Assembly: GCF_025377685.1 (NCBI RefSeq)
Contig: NZ_JACEHK010000006.1
Location: forward strand, 1 to 64,000
Length of the DNA: 64,000 nucleotides
Direction of reading: 5' to 3'
DNA from: Anaerobacillus sp. CMMVII
GTDB lineage: Bacteria > Bacillota > Bacilli > Bacillales > Anaerobacillaceae
Shown here: piece after piece, positions 1 through 9,041 of the stretch
Position numbering within the stretch: the first letter of the stretch is position 1
Layout of the letters: the number at the start of each line of letters is the position of its first letter
Position numbers and translations under genes: made by a program
Notes under the pieces: generated by a model
Databases searched by the model: none
What the model was told of the DNA's origin: nothing
Seen by the model: the letters and a program-made list of their open reading frames with translations, nothing else

Positions 1-1
1 A

Positions 2-79
2 ATTGAAATAGAGGAAGACGATACCCCGAGGATTTATTATAATTTTCAAGAGCCAATTGAAGGAATGAAAGTATCATAG
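2..79 (+). CDS. 3' end of an unidentified gene
   Basis: Open frame entering from the window edge and ending in TAG; 25 codons are visible, acidic at first and ending EGMKVS. It is followed within 10 nt by a strong hairpin and T-run, which supports it as a real gene end. Too little is present to name the protein. Confidence 0.5.
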   Translation: MEIEEDDTPRIYYNFQEPIEGMKVS

Positions 80-87
80 AGTTAGAG

Positions 88-117
88 AAAGCTTAGGACA
101 TTTTCTAAGCTTTTTTT
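88..117 (+). terminator. Rho-independent terminator
   Basis: Inverted repeat AAGCTTAG / CTAAGCTT followed by seven T, directly after the partial upstream gene. Confidence 0.8.
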
Positions 118-204
118 CATGTAGTAGCATTTCCCAAAAAAATTTGTTCTACTTATTTTTATTGCGAGTATAAATGAATGATTAAATTTCAAAGGAGGAA
201 TTGT

Positions 205-641
205 ATGAGAATTGTAAAGTTATCATCAGAAGTAACAAACTTTGGTACCGTTAGAAGCATGTAAGCTATATTTTAAGAATGTTCTCCCATGGGCAAATCA
301 CTACTTTCCTATAGTTGGAAGTGCCAATAAGATTGCAGCGGATAAAAACTTATATCGATGAAATAGCGTTGTTTGTATATAGTGGAAACATAGTTGCTAT
401 TGGGAAAATTGCAAAGTATGAGTTGGACGAAAATAATAGAGTTGCTGGTTTTCAGTTAAGAGAAGATAGCTTTAGGGTATTTGATAACACATATGATTTA
501 GTAAAGCTTGAAAGGAAAATGACAAGTAATGGATATAATGTCTCAATCAACAGGGGACCGGGATGGAATGAAATCCCACAAGAATATGAAAGGGTTGTAA
601 TTAATTATTTGGTAGAAAACGAGTGGAAATCATACTTATAA
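205..641 (+). pseudogene. Broken small gene, two frameshifts
   Basis: A good ribosome site (AAAGGAGG, 188-197) precedes ATG at 205, but the frame stops after 19 codons at 262-264. A protein-like reading continues in the next frame from about 254 to 350 (ending IAADKN) and then in the third frame from about 345 to the TAA at 641 (TYIDEIALFVYSGNIVAIGK onward). Joined, the three pieces give one soluble protein of about 145 residues. Each shift moves the frame forward by one base, so this copy has insertions or two-base losses, unlike the single-base deletions elsewhere in the window. Family not recognised. It has its own terminator and borders the restriction island, so it may be an island remnant. 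Confidence 0.55.
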
Positions 642-658
642 TCTTGTTGGAAATGGTG

Positions 659-684
659 CAGAGGGAAATCCCTCTGTTTTTTAT
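659..684 (+). terminator. Rho-independent terminator
   Basis: Perfect CAGAGGG / CCCTCTG stem with AAAT loop and a T-run, just after the broken gene. Confidence 0.85.
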
Positions 685-790
685 TTCTTAAAACAAAGCT
701 AAGTTTGCTTCAATTATGGTAGCGACATTTCCTAAATATGGTACATGTGTTATTATTATTGTAACTAATAATCTGAAAACGGTGATGCTG

Positions 791-3700
791 ATGAGTAGCA
801 ATTTTTCATTTTTTAAAGGGAAATGGGATGTACTTGCAAACTTAGGGGAAGCTGCTGAGAGAAATGTCTATCAAGACCCACATACAACTATTATGAAACT
901 TCGCTTGTTTGGTGAAACTTTGACGAAGTTTATTCTTGCTTTAGAAAATATTAAAGAAACATATGATACAAGGCAAGTTGACCGTGAAAATACGTTGCGT
1001 CGAGAAGGAATTCTCGAAAGTGAATTAGTCGAATTATTTGAGACAATTCGTCGTAAAGGTAATCGTGCTTCACATGAAGCTGATTACGGGAGCACAGAAG
1101 AAGCAAAGTTACTTTTGCGCCTAGCCTATCGTTTATCTGTATGGTTCATGGAGGTTTACGGGGCTTGGGATTTTGAAGCTCCAGAATACATAGAGCCACA
1201 AGAGCAATCAATTGTTAATGTAGAAAAACTTCTTCAGGAGTATGATGAAAAGAAAAAACTAGAGGAAGAATTAGCTGAAGCTCGTAAGCAAGCGGAACAA
1301 GAGAATGATAATGAGAAAAAAGAACGTAGAAAGAAATCAAAGAAGTTTATCCAGCGTCAGCAATTAACAGAAGCAGAAACTCGTACCATTATTGATGAGA
1401 AATTACGTTCTGCCGGTTGGGATGTTGATACTGAGATTTTGAATTATCACAAATACGGAACCCTTCCTGAGAAAAAACGAAATTTGGCTATAGCAGAATG
1501 GAAAGTTCAAGGCGGAAGAGTTGATTATGCATTATTCATAGGCAAAAAGCTGGTAGGTTTTATTGAAGCAAAAGCTGAAAAGAAAAATGTACCTGGTGTC
1601 CTTGAAAGCCAAACAAAAATCTATGCAAAAAATGTTATTCAAGTAGATGACGAAGAAATTATCTACTCTAGTTCAGAGTACAAAGTACCGTTTTTATTTG
1701 CAACAAATGGACGACCATATTTAAGACAGCTCCAAGAACAGTCAGGTATTTGGTTTTGGGATTCTCGTAAACCTAAAGAGCATGCCTGCCCCCTTGAGGG
1801 CTGGCACTCTCCTGATGATTTGAAGCTTTTACTTGAACAAGATGAGCAGGAAGCAGATAAACGTTTGGAAGAAGAGGATATTACTAAGTTTGGACTTAGA
1901 CACTATCAACAAAAAGCAGTTCTTGCTGTGGAACAAGCGTTAAAAGAAGGAAAACGAAGAATGCTCATCGCGAAAGCAACTGGCACTGGCAAGACTAGAA
2001 CCGCAATTGCATTAATGTATCGTCTCATCACTTCGAAAAAATGCCGTCGCATTCTGTTTTTAGTTGACCGTAGTTCATTAGGTAAACAAACAGAAGATTC
2101 ATTAAAGGATACAAAGATTGAAGGACTATCTTTTGATAGTATATATGACGTGAAGTCTCTCGATGATATGACTCCGGAAGTAGAAACGAAAGTCCATATT
2201 GCAACAGTGCAAGGAATGGTAAGAAGGCTATTTTACAGTGAGAACGAAAAGCTTCCAACTGTTGGACAATATGATTTTATCATTGTGGATGAAGCTCATC
2301 GCGGGTATACGAGTGACCGTGAAATGACCGAAGAAGAGTTGTTGTTCCAAGACCAAAATGATTACGTTAGCCAGTATCGCCGTGTTATCGATTATTTTGA
2401 TGCAGCCTGTTTGGGACTAACTGCTACACCAGCACTTCATACGACTGAAATCTTTGGGATGCCAATCTATAAATACTCCTACAGTGAAGCAGTATTAGAT
2501 GGTTATTTGGTGGACCACGAACCACCTTATCTGTTTAAAACAGAGCTTTCTAAGGTGGGCATTACTTTTGAAAAAGATGAAGAAGTAGAAGTCTATGACG
2601 TTGACAACGGACAAATTCAGCTTGAAAAAATGGAAGATACGGTTAGTTTTGATGTTGAACAATTTAATAAACGTGTCATTACCGAGCCATATAATAGAGC
2701 GGTATTAAGTAAATTAACGGATTATATCGACCCGTCAGGTAAGGAGAAGACGCTCATTTTTGCAGCAACTGACCAGCACGCAGATATGGTTGTCAGGCTT
2801 TTAAAGGAAGCTTTTAAAGAGCGTGGAGATGAGGTTGAAGACGATGCAATTGTTAAGATTACAGGTTCAATTTATCATCCATTAGCTGCTATCAAACGGT
2901 TTAAGAATGAGCGACTACCAAATGTCGTTGTTACGGTGGATTTATTAACGACAGGTATTGATGTTCCTAAAATTACGAATCTTGTTTTCTTACGCCGTGT
3001 CCAATCCCGTATCTTGTATGACCAAATGCTTGGGCGTGCTACTCGCCTATGTCCTGAAATTGGCAAAACACATTTTAACATTTATGATGCGGTTGGCATT
3101 TATGATAAGCTGAAAAGTTACACCGAAATGAAGCCAGTTGTGAAGCAACAAAATTATAGCATTGGGCAATTGTATGAGTCGCTTTCAAATGCTACCTCTG
3201 AAGAAGAAGCAAGCTTTTATCGTGACCAATTAGTTGCAAAAATTCAACGGAAAAAGCAACGTCTTGACGAAGAAGGAAAACAGAAATTCGAGGAACTTTC
3301 AAAAGGAAAAAGTGTTGATGATTGGGCAAAAGATATCCAAACGTATAGCCCAGAAACTGCAAAGCAACATAATATCTTATTCGAATACATGGAAACGTAT
3401 CGAGTCAGAGGAGAAAAACGTTTCATCTCAAATAAAGAAGATAAAATCATTGGAGTTGAACGAGGGTACGGAGAAGGAAATAATAAACCTGAAGATTATT
3501 TAGATGGATTTGTTCGTTTCGTAAAAGAAAATATGAACGAAATACCAGCTCTTCACCTTGTTTGCACACGACCAAAAGACTTAACAAGGCAGGATTTACG
3601 AGAGTTAATTACCATCCTAGAAACAAAAGGATTTAAGCAATCTCATTTGCAAACTGCTTGGAAGCATGCGAAAAATGAAGAAATTGCTGCTGATATTATT

Positions 3701-3994
3701 AGTTTCATTCGACAAGCAGCTCTTGGAGAAGCGCTTGTGGACCATGAAACTAGAATTAAGCAGGCAATGCAAAAAGTATACTCATTACACGACTGGACAC
3801 CGCGGCAGAAAAAGTGGTTGGAACGAATAGAAAAGCAGTTGCTCCAAGTACCTGTATTAGCACCATCACCACAGGATGCTTTTTCAGAAGAACCATTTAA
3901 AAGTCATGGTGGCTATAATCTATTGAAGCGAGAATTTGGAGATTTAATTGATGAAGTTGTTTCAACTATAAATGATAGCTTGTACGTTAGTTGA
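791..3994 (+). CDS. hsdR: Type I restriction enzyme, R (helicase/nuclease) subunit
   Basis: ATP-dependent translocase and endonuclease subunit of a type I restriction system. About 1067 residues. The N-terminal ~150 residues resemble DUF4145, followed by a charged linker, an HsdR nuclease domain (LTEAETRTIIDEKLRSAGW; VDYALFIGKKLVGFIEAKA gives the D...ExK core), then an SF2 helicase with Walker A ATGTGKTRTA near residue 400, DEAH (VDEAHRGY) near 497 and the LTATP motif. The C-terminal part is of the EcoEI_R_C type. The open frame extends upstream to 716, but I choose ATG at 791 because GGTG lies 6 nt before it and the upstream residues are not family-like. Expressed separately from hsdM/hsdS: a terminator and new promoter region lie between. 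Intact. Confidence 0.95.
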   Translation: MSSNFSFFKGKWDVLANLGEAAERNVYQDPHTTIMKLRLFGETLTKFILALENIKETYDTRQVDRENTLRREGILESELVELFETIRRKGNRASHEADYGSTEEAKLLLRLAYRLSVWFMEVYGAWDFEAPEYIEPQEQSIVNVEKLLQEYDEKKKLEEELAEARKQAEQENDNEKKERRKKSKKFIQRQQLTEAETRTIIDEKLRSAGWDVDTEILNYHKYGTLPEKKRNLAIAEWKVQGGRVDYALFIGKKLVGFIEAKAEKKNVPGVLESQTKIYAKNVIQVDDEEIIYSSSEYKVPFLFATNGRPYLRQLQEQSGIWFWDSRKPKEHACPLEGWHSPDDLKLLLEQDEQEADKRLEEEDITKFGLRHYQQKAVLAVEQALKEGKRRMLIAKATGTGKTRTAIALMYRLITSKKCRRILFLVDRSSLGKQTEDSLKDTKIEGLSFDSIYDVKSLDDMTPEVETKVHIATVQGMVRRLFYSENEKLPTVGQYDFIIVDEAHRGYTSDREMTEEELLFQDQNDYVSQYRRVIDYFDAACLGLTATPALHTTEIFGMPIYKYSYSEAVLDGYLVDHEPPYLFKTELSKVGITFEKDEEVEVYDVDNGQIQLEKMEDTVSFDVEQFNKRVITEPYNRAVLSKLTDYIDPSGKEKTLIFAATDQHADMVVRLLKEAFKERGDEVEDDAIVKITGSIYHPLAAIKRFKNERLPNVVVTVDLLTTGIDVPKITNLVFLRRVQSRILYDQMLGRATRLCPEIGKTHFNIYDAVGIYDKLKSYTEMKPVVKQQNYSIGQLYESLSNATSEEEASFYRDQLVAKIQRKKQRLDEEGKQKFEELSKGKSVDDWAKDIQTYSPETAKQHNILFEYMETYRVRGEKRFISNKEDKIIGVERGYGEGNNKPEDYLDGFVRFVKENMNEIPALHLVCTRPKDLTRQDLRELITILETKGFKQSHLQTAWKHAKNEEIAADIISFIRQAALGEALVDHETRIKQAMQKVYSLHDWTPRQKKWLERIEKQLLQVPVLAPSPQDAFSEEPFKSHGGYNLLKREFGDLIDEVVSTINDSLYVS

Positions 3995-4000
3995 TACCTT

Positions 4001-4036
4001 TAAAGAGAGTTCAAACCTGAGCTCTCTTTTCTTTGA
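4001..4036 (+). terminator. Terminator after hsdR
   Basis: AAAGAGAGTTCA / TGAGCTCTCTTTTC inverted repeat ending in T-rich sequence, within 10 nt of the hsdR stop. Confidence 0.7.
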
Positions 4037-4050
4037 AAAATTTAACTATT

Positions 4051-4088
4051 ACTTGAAACGCTGTCTTCAAGTATTTTTAAGATATAAT
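4051..4088 (+). promoter_or_regulatory. hsdMS promoter region with palindrome
   Basis: A TATAAT (4083-4088) stands 38 nt before the hsdM ATG. Just upstream is the inverted repeat ACTTGAA-N8-TTCAAGT (4051-4072), placed where an operator would overlap the -35 region. No -35 with ideal spacing is visible. Operator role is inference. Confidence 0.45.
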
Positions 4089-4125
4089 GTTAGAAGATTA
4101 ATTACTTTGAATATGGAGGCACTAA

Positions 4126-5556
4126 ATGAATAACCAAGAAATTGTTCAAAAACTATGGAACTTATGTAATGTACTTCGTGATGATGGAATTACTTATCAA
4201 GAATATGTAACAGAATTAACATACTTACTTTTCTTAAAAATGATGAAAGAACAAGATACTGAGAAGGAAGTAATCCCAGAAGGCTATAGATGGGATAATT
4301 TATTAGAAAAAGAAGGTCTAGAGCTTAAGACATACTATCAAAGATTATTATTAGATTTCGGTAGTAGTGACAACGAGCGCCTACGACAAATTTATAGTGA
4401 CGCTTCAACAAGTATTACGGAACCTAAGAATTTAGAAAAAATTATTAAATCTATTGATGCACTTGATTGGTATAATGCTAAAGAAGAAGGTTTAGGGAAC
4501 TTATATGAAGGATTGTTAGAGAAAAATGCGAGTGAAATGAAATCAGGAGCAGGACAATACTTTACTCCTCGAGTGTTAATTGATGTAATGGTAGAACTCG
4601 TTGACCCGAAGCCAGGTGAGCGTTGTAATGACCCAGCAGCAGGAACTTTGGGATTTATGATTGCTGCTGACCAATATTTAAAAGAAAAAACAGATAAATA
4701 TTTTGACTTAGACCCACAAGTTGCTGAGTTTCAAAAGAAAGAAGCGTTTACTGGAATGGAGCTTGTTAAAGGTACTCACAGGCTGGCTTTAATGAATGCC
4801 TTACTTCATGATATTGAAGGAAGACTAGAACATGGTGACTCCTTATCAAGTAACGGAAAATGGTTAAAAGGCTTTGACGTTATTTTAACAAATCCCCCAT
4901 TTGGAACAAAAAAAGGTGGAGAACGAGTTACTCGTGATGATTTAACGTTTGATACATCAAATAAACAGTTAAACTTTTTGCAACTAATCTATAATGCTCT
5001 AAAAGATAATGGACAAGCTCGTGCTGCTGTTGTTTTACCGGATAACGTATTATTTGAAAGTGGCGTTGGAGCCCAAATTCGTCGTGACTTAATGGATAAA
5101 TGTAATTTGCACACAATTCTGCGATTACCAACAGGTATTTTTTATGCACAGGGTGTAAAAACAAATGTATTATTCTTCACTAGAGAAAAAACAGATAAAA
5201 ATAACACTAAAGATGTTTGGGTGTATGATTTACGAACTAACATGTCAACTTTCGGTAAGCGTAATACGCTAACTAAAGCTCATTTTGAAGGATTTATTAA
5301 AGCTTATCAAGCAGTAGACCGCACAAAGGTTGAAGATGAGCGTTGGAACATGTTTACCAGAGAAGAAATAGCTAGAAAAGCAGATAGTTTAGACATAGGT
5401 TTGATTGCTGATGAATCCTTATCTGCTTACGACAATCTACCAGACCCAATTGAATCCGCTGAAGAAGCAATTGCTAAACTACAAAAGGCTATGAGCTTAC
5501 TAAACGAAGTTGTAGAAGAGCTGAAAGCACTGGATGGTAGTGAGGTGGTCAAGTAA
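4126..5556 (+). CDS. hsdM: Type I restriction-modification, N6-adenine methyltransferase subunit
   Basis: M subunit that methylates adenine and with HsdS forms the M2S1 methylase. 476 residues, usual length. N-terminal helical HsdM_N domain, then the methyltransferase core with the SAM-binding motif DPAAGTLGFM near residue 167 and the catalytic NPPFGTKKGG near residue 256. ATG preceded by TGGAGGCACTAA. The gene ends at 5556 and hsdS begins on the same base region (TAATGAG), so the two are translationally coupled. Confidence 0.96.
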   Translation: MNNQEIVQKLWNLCNVLRDDGITYQEYVTELTYLLFLKMMKEQDTEKEVIPEGYRWDNLLEKEGLELKTYYQRLLLDFGSSDNERLRQIYSDASTSITEPKNLEKIIKSIDALDWYNAKEEGLGNLYEGLLEKNASEMKSGAGQYFTPRVLIDVMVELVDPKPGERCNDPAAGTLGFMIAADQYLKEKTDKYFDLDPQVAEFQKKEAFTGMELVKGTHRLALMNALLHDIEGRLEHGDSLSSNGKWLKGFDVILTNPPFGTKKGGERVTRDDLTFDTSNKQLNFLQLIYNALKDNGQARAAVVLPDNVLFESGVGAQIRRDLMDKCNLHTILRLPTGIFYAQGVKTNVLFFTREKTDKNNTKDVWVYDLRTNMSTFGKRNTLTKAHFEGFIKAYQAVDRTKVEDERWNMFTREEIARKADSLDIGLIADESLSAYDNLPDPIESAEEAIAKLQKAMSLLNEVVEELKALDGSEVVK

Positions 5557-7001
5557 TGAGTAATAAAAGTAAGAATACTATTAAGGAGACGTTGTCAGAA
5601 GCGGTAGTTACACAAAGGGAGCAACCCTATGAAATACCGGAGAATTGGAATTGGGTAAAGTTTGGTAATGTAGCAAAATTATATAATGGATATGCATTTA
5701 AAAGTACTGATTATCAAGAAACAGGAATTCCAGTAATTCGGATTTCGGATATTACTGGGGTAAATACGACTTCTAAAAAAGCGGTAAAAGTCCCGAATGA
5801 ATTATATAATGAGCGGTTTTTAATAAAAAAGGGCGACCTATTAATTGCTATGTCAGGTGCTACTACCGGGAAAACAGGCGTTTATAACTCAAACGAAATA
5901 GCACTTCAAAATCAACGTGTGGGAAATATTAAAGAATTAAACACACAATTGCTTTACTCCCTATACAAAAATTATTTTGTATTTAACAATTCTAACGAAA
6001 TTCTTAGGAAAGCATATGGAGGGGCTCAGCCCAATATAAGTGCTGCTCTAATTGAACAATTGGACTTTCCACTTCCTCCCCTTGAAGAACAAAAACGTAT
6101 CGCTGAAAAAATTGACCGTCTTTTAAGTAAAATTGAAGAAGCGAAACAATTGATTGAAGAAGCAAAGGAAACGTTTGAACTAAGACGAGCTGCCATTTTA
6201 CATAAGGCTTTTCGAGGTGAGCTAACTAAAAAGTGGAGAGAATTTAATGGTGAAAATGGGGATTCTCTTGAATATATTCAGGAGTTAAAAGCAAATAACA
6301 GTTTTAAAGGAAATGGAGTGATAACAGAGCCATATTGTTTACCCAATGGTTGGAGGTGGGCAAAGCTTGGAGAGTTGTTTCATGTTCAAGTTGGGAGTAC
6401 TCCTAGTAGAAAAAGGGAGGAATATTGGAGAGGTTCTTTTCCCTGGTTAAGTTCAGGTGAGGTACAATTTAACAAAATAAATAATTCTAGAGAGTCTGTT
6501 ACAGAATTAGCTGTTAAAGAGTGTCGATTAAAATTATCTCCAAAAGGTTCTATACTTTTTGGTATGATTGGTGAAGGAAAAACAAGAGGGCAGGTAGCTC
6601 TACTAAATTTAGATGCTTATCATAATCAAAATATTGCTTCCATTTGGGTTTCAGAAACAAAAATTTCAAGTGTTTATGTATACTATTGGCTGTTGTCACA
6701 ATATATGAATAATAGACAAAATAGTGCTGGAAATAATCAACCTGCCTATAATAAAAATAGGGTACAAGAATTGTTAATTCCAATAGCACCTTTATCTGAA
6801 ATTAATATTGTCGTAATTCACCTACAAAAATTATTGGAAGTAGAAGAGGAGATTTATGATTTATTAAATATTCAGGAGAAAATTAGTGACCTGAAACAAT
6901 CTATCCTTATGAAAGCCTTTCGTGGTGAACTTGGAACCAACGACCCAACTGAAGAAACTGCCATTGAGCTATTAAAACAAGTAATAGAAGAAAAGTTATA
7001 A
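5556..7001 (+). CDS. hsdS: Type I restriction-modification, specificity subunit
   Basis: DNA-recognition subunit shared by the methylase and the restriction complex. 481 residues with the classic two-repeat plan: TRD1 (about residues 20-175), conserved helix with PLPPLEEQKRIAEKI and RRAAILHKAFRGELTKKW, TRD2 (about 240-395), and a second conserved helix ending KQSILMKAFRGELG. The duplicated KAFRGEL signature shows both halves are intact, so a bipartite target is expected. Start overlaps the hsdM stop. No invertible or partial hsdS copies lie nearby, so no sign of a shuffling locus in this window. Confidence 0.94.
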   Translation: MSNKSKNTIKETLSEAVVTQREQPYEIPENWNWVKFGNVAKLYNGYAFKSTDYQETGIPVIRISDITGVNTTSKKAVKVPNELYNERFLIKKGDLLIAMSGATTGKTGVYNSNEIALQNQRVGNIKELNTQLLYSLYKNYFVFNNSNEILRKAYGGAQPNISAALIEQLDFPLPPLEEQKRIAEKIDRLLSKIEEAKQLIEEAKETFELRRAAILHKAFRGELTKKWREFNGENGDSLEYIQELKANNSFKGNGVITEPYCLPNGWRWAKLGELFHVQVGSTPSRKREEYWRGSFPWLSSGEVQFNKINNSRESVTELAVKECRLKLSPKGSILFGMIGEGKTRGQVALLNLDAYHNQNIASIWVSETKISSVYVYYWLLSQYMNNRQNSAGNNQPAYNKNRVQELLIPIAPLSEINIVVIHLQKLLEVEEEIYDLLNIQEKISDLKQSILMKAFRGELGTNDPTEETAIELLKQVIEEKL

Positions 7002-7011
7002 TCTATAAAAT

Positions 7012-7045
7012 AAGAGACATCCTTGCGCACAAGTGATGTCTCTTT
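7012..7045. terminator. Terminator between hsdS and the Mrr-like gene
   Basis: AAGAGACATC / GATGTCTCTTT inverted repeat, T-rich on the + side and A-rich on the other, so it could serve both convergent genes. Confidence 0.75.
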
Positions 7046-7061
7046 AAATGTTGAATATTTC

Positions 7062-7895
7062 TTATATTTCTATACCTGAACCATCAGTATTTAGCTTTTT
7101 ATTCATAGTATTAAATTGATTAATAAATCTTATTAGGTCATCGCGATTAAATAGAATTACACCATTTCGCCTCGCTAATACTTCAGCACTTTCGGTAAAG
7201 TGCCGGTTTGTAATGACGATTTTTTTATTTGCATTATAGTATCCTGCTGCTCCAACTACTTCATATACAGCATCGACACCAACTTTTTTACCTTCACCGT
7301 AACATTTTGCTTGAACAACAACTTTATCTTTTTGTTTCTTAAGTAATAAGTCTGCGCCAAAGTCTCCAGACCCAATTGTCACTTCAGCATGATACCCTTG
7401 GCTTCTAAAGATTGGAGCTAACGCATGTTCAAATTCCAATCCATTTAGATTATCGAGGTCCTCTATAGAAATACCGCTGAATGACCTAACGTTAAAAATA
7501 AGACTTTTGAAGAAACTATATATTTTCTTTAGCCCATATCCAATTAATCCAAAGAAGATGAGAACGTATAACCAGCTAAAGATAAATTTTAAAGCAGGGG
7601 TTGGAGAATAGGTGTCAAGGAAACCCAATAAAAAGAACACAACAGCTCCAAAAATGATTTTATTTTTTAACTTCCAATGCCTTACCATTGAAATGATGAA
7701 ATAGTGGTCCTGTACTTGAAAAACACTTCTACTGTATTTTTTGAATGTGAGTAAATATCGAAATGATAACAACAAGATGATGCCTAAAATAATATATGGA
7801 ACTATATTTGGGTGCTGCGCTGCAAGAATAAATAAGAAGAATATTGCACCAAATATAAATTCACCCTTACTGTATGACTTCCTTCTTCTGCCCAT
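7062..7895 (-). CDS. Membrane-anchored Mrr-type restriction endonuclease
   Basis: 277 residues. The N-terminal half carries about four hydrophobic segments (near residues 13-30, 33-52, 80-97, 104-125); the C-terminal ~130 residues form an Mrr_cat nuclease fold with LNGLEFEHALAPIF, SGDFGADLLL and VVVQAKCY, the E...D...QxK arrangement of Mrr-like PD-(D/E)xK enzymes. Mrr family members cut modified DNA; that this one does is inference from family. It faces the type I genes across a shared terminator, so it is probably part of the same defence block. Membrane tethering of such nucleases is known but poorly understood. Start ATG has GGAAGGAATATCC just upstream. Confidence 0.85.
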   Translation of the reverse strand: MGRRRKSYSKGEFIFGAIFFLFILAAQHPNIVPYIILGIILLLSFRYLLTFKKYSRSVFQVQDHYFIISMVRHWKLKNKIIFGAVVFFLLGFLDTYSPTPALKFIFSWLYVLIFFGLIGYGLKKIYSFFKSLIFNVRSFSGISIEDLDNLNGLEFEHALAPIFRSQGYHAEVTIGSGDFGADLLLKKQKDKVVVQAKCYGEGKKVGVDAVYEVVGAAGYYNANKKIVITNRHFTESAEVLARRNGVILFNRDDLIRFINQFNTMNKKLNTDGSGIEI

Positions 7896-7967
7896 TGGAT
7901 ATTCCTTCCTTTGTTTTTATGTAAATTTTTCACATAAAGGACAAGGATTATTCCAACTTTTATTTGG

Positions 7968-7985
7968 TCGATTTAATTAAATCGA
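7968..7985. promoter_or_regulatory. 18-bp perfect palindrome upstream of the Mrr-like gene
   Basis: TCGATTTAATTAAATCGA is fully self-complementary and lies about 75 nt upstream of the nuclease start, a place suitable for an operator. No regulator gene is adjacent. The rest of 7896-8109 shows no gene. Confidence 0.4.
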
Positions 7986-8109
7986 TTGTTACTTATGTTA
8001 CGAAGTTATGTGGTAATTTAAAATAATTAGGTAAACACTACCACATCTTTTTCAAAAGTGTCTGCGACCTGACATCGAAACACGTTGAGTGTGGAAACAA
8101 TTAAAACAT

Positions 8110-8144
8110 AAAAAACCTTCAGTTCTCTACGCTGAAGGTTTTTT
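8110..8144. terminator. Bidirectional terminator
   Basis: AAAAAACCTTCAG / GCTGAAGGTTTTTT stem flanked by A- and T-runs. It stands downstream of selC on the minus strand and probably ends its transcript. Confidence 0.85.
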
Positions 8145-8254
8145 AGTATAGGAGAAAAAATGGCACTTTTTCGGCACCACTTGTGATTTTTCGTCCTCGC
8201 AGGACCAAAAATAAAAGAGTTTGGAAAAGATCCAAACCCTTAATATGTAAGTAT

Positions 8255-8351
8255 TGGCGGGACTGTGTGGGAATCGAACCCACCGAAGACGGCACGCGCC
8301 TCCCATAAGGTTTTGAAGACCTCGGCAAACACCAGTTACACAACCAGCCCC
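8255..8351 (-). tRNA. selC: tRNA-Sec (anticodon TCA)
   Basis: Selenocysteine tRNA, charged with serine by SerRS and converted by SelA. On the minus strand the 97-nt gene runs from GGGGCTGG to an encoded CCA. It has the T arm GTGGG-TTCGATT-CCCAC, an anticodon arm with loop CTTCAAA (anticodon TCA reading UGA) and a long variable arm, all typical of Sec tRNA and unlike ordinary tRNAs of 73-77 nt. A weak promoter (CGACAA/AGTATA on the + text, 8446-8451 and 8425-8430) lies about 75 nt upstream. selB, selD and selA are all within 11 kb. Confidence 0.95.
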
Positions 8352-8649
8352 ATGTTTTTTGATATAGTTTCATTGTGAAGCAAGGTCATAATGACTTGCC
8401 ACTCATACATAGTACAATTATTTTAGTATAAAATCAAGTTTAATTCGACAAGTTTTAATGGCAGGTATACCATTTTTAGATAATTACCTTAATCAAGCTA
8501 TATCAATCTAAATGTGATTGCGAATGCTTTCTATGCAACTGCATATAAAACATAATAGCAACTTAATAGCAAAAAAAATGAATTATGAAATTCATTAAGG
8601 TATAATTTTTAAAAATAAATCTATACTATCAGTAGTTCCTTTATCATCT

Positions 8650-8718
8650 GAGTATGTAGCTCAGCGGTTAGAGCAAACCTTCACGGTTATTTCGCGGGTT
8701 CAAGTCCCGCCATACTCA
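8650..8718 (+). tRNA. Short tRNA-like gene with contracted anticodon arm
   Basis: Acceptor GAGTATG / CATACTC pairs perfectly, D arm GCTC-AGCGGTTA-GAGC and T arm GCGGG-TTCAAGT-CCCGC are perfect, but only 13 nt (AACCTTCACGGTT) make the anticodon arm instead of 17, so the whole gene is 69 nt. It can fold as a 4-bp stem with a TTCAC loop, or a 3-bp stem with loop CTTCACG, which would place TCA at the anticodon. The CCTTCACGG stretch resembles the Bacillus tRNA-Glu(UUC) loop CCTTTCACGG minus a T. No CCA is encoded. A TATAAT lies at 8601-8606 and a terminator follows, so it may be transcribed. Functional status open. Confidence 0.6.
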
Positions 8719-8738
8719 CTTAAAAAGTCTAAATTAAG

Positions 8739-8762
8739 CCACTCATTTTGAGTGGTTTTTTT
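8739..8762 (+). terminator. Terminator of the tRNA-like gene
   Basis: CCACTC-ATTTT-GAGTGG followed by seven T. Confidence 0.85.
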
Positions 8763-8801
8763 CATATTCGATAAGTAAGTATATGCGTTTTTAGTACTTG
8801 A

Positions 8802-8923
8802 TGTCTAGCTCCAGGCGCCAGCCCCTCTTGGTCAAATAACCTGTCCAATTAAAAGTGAAAGACGCACTTTTTATCGGCCAGAACATTTGCATGTCGGGGC
8901 TAAGCGGGCACCTTGCGCTTTTC
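8802..8923 (+). repeat. Intergenic hairpin repeat C, copy 1
   Basis: Begins TGTCTAGCTCCAG and ends CTTGCGCTTTTC, the same termini as 24995-25023 and 49531-49652. Inside are AGCCCC ... GGGGCT and AAAAGTG ... CACTTTTT inverted repeats, so the element folds into a long imperfect hairpin. Similar repeats are widespread in Bacillaceae intergenic regions (from memory). Confidence 0.8.
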
Positions 8924-9041
8924 ATACATAAAACCAAGTTTTTCTAACTTCGTGTTTGGCGATTGATAAATGAATAGCTTCTTATTGGGAAAGTTAAAGC
9001 TATAGAAATTAGCGTTGGAAGTGTTGGGTGGTGACTTGAGT

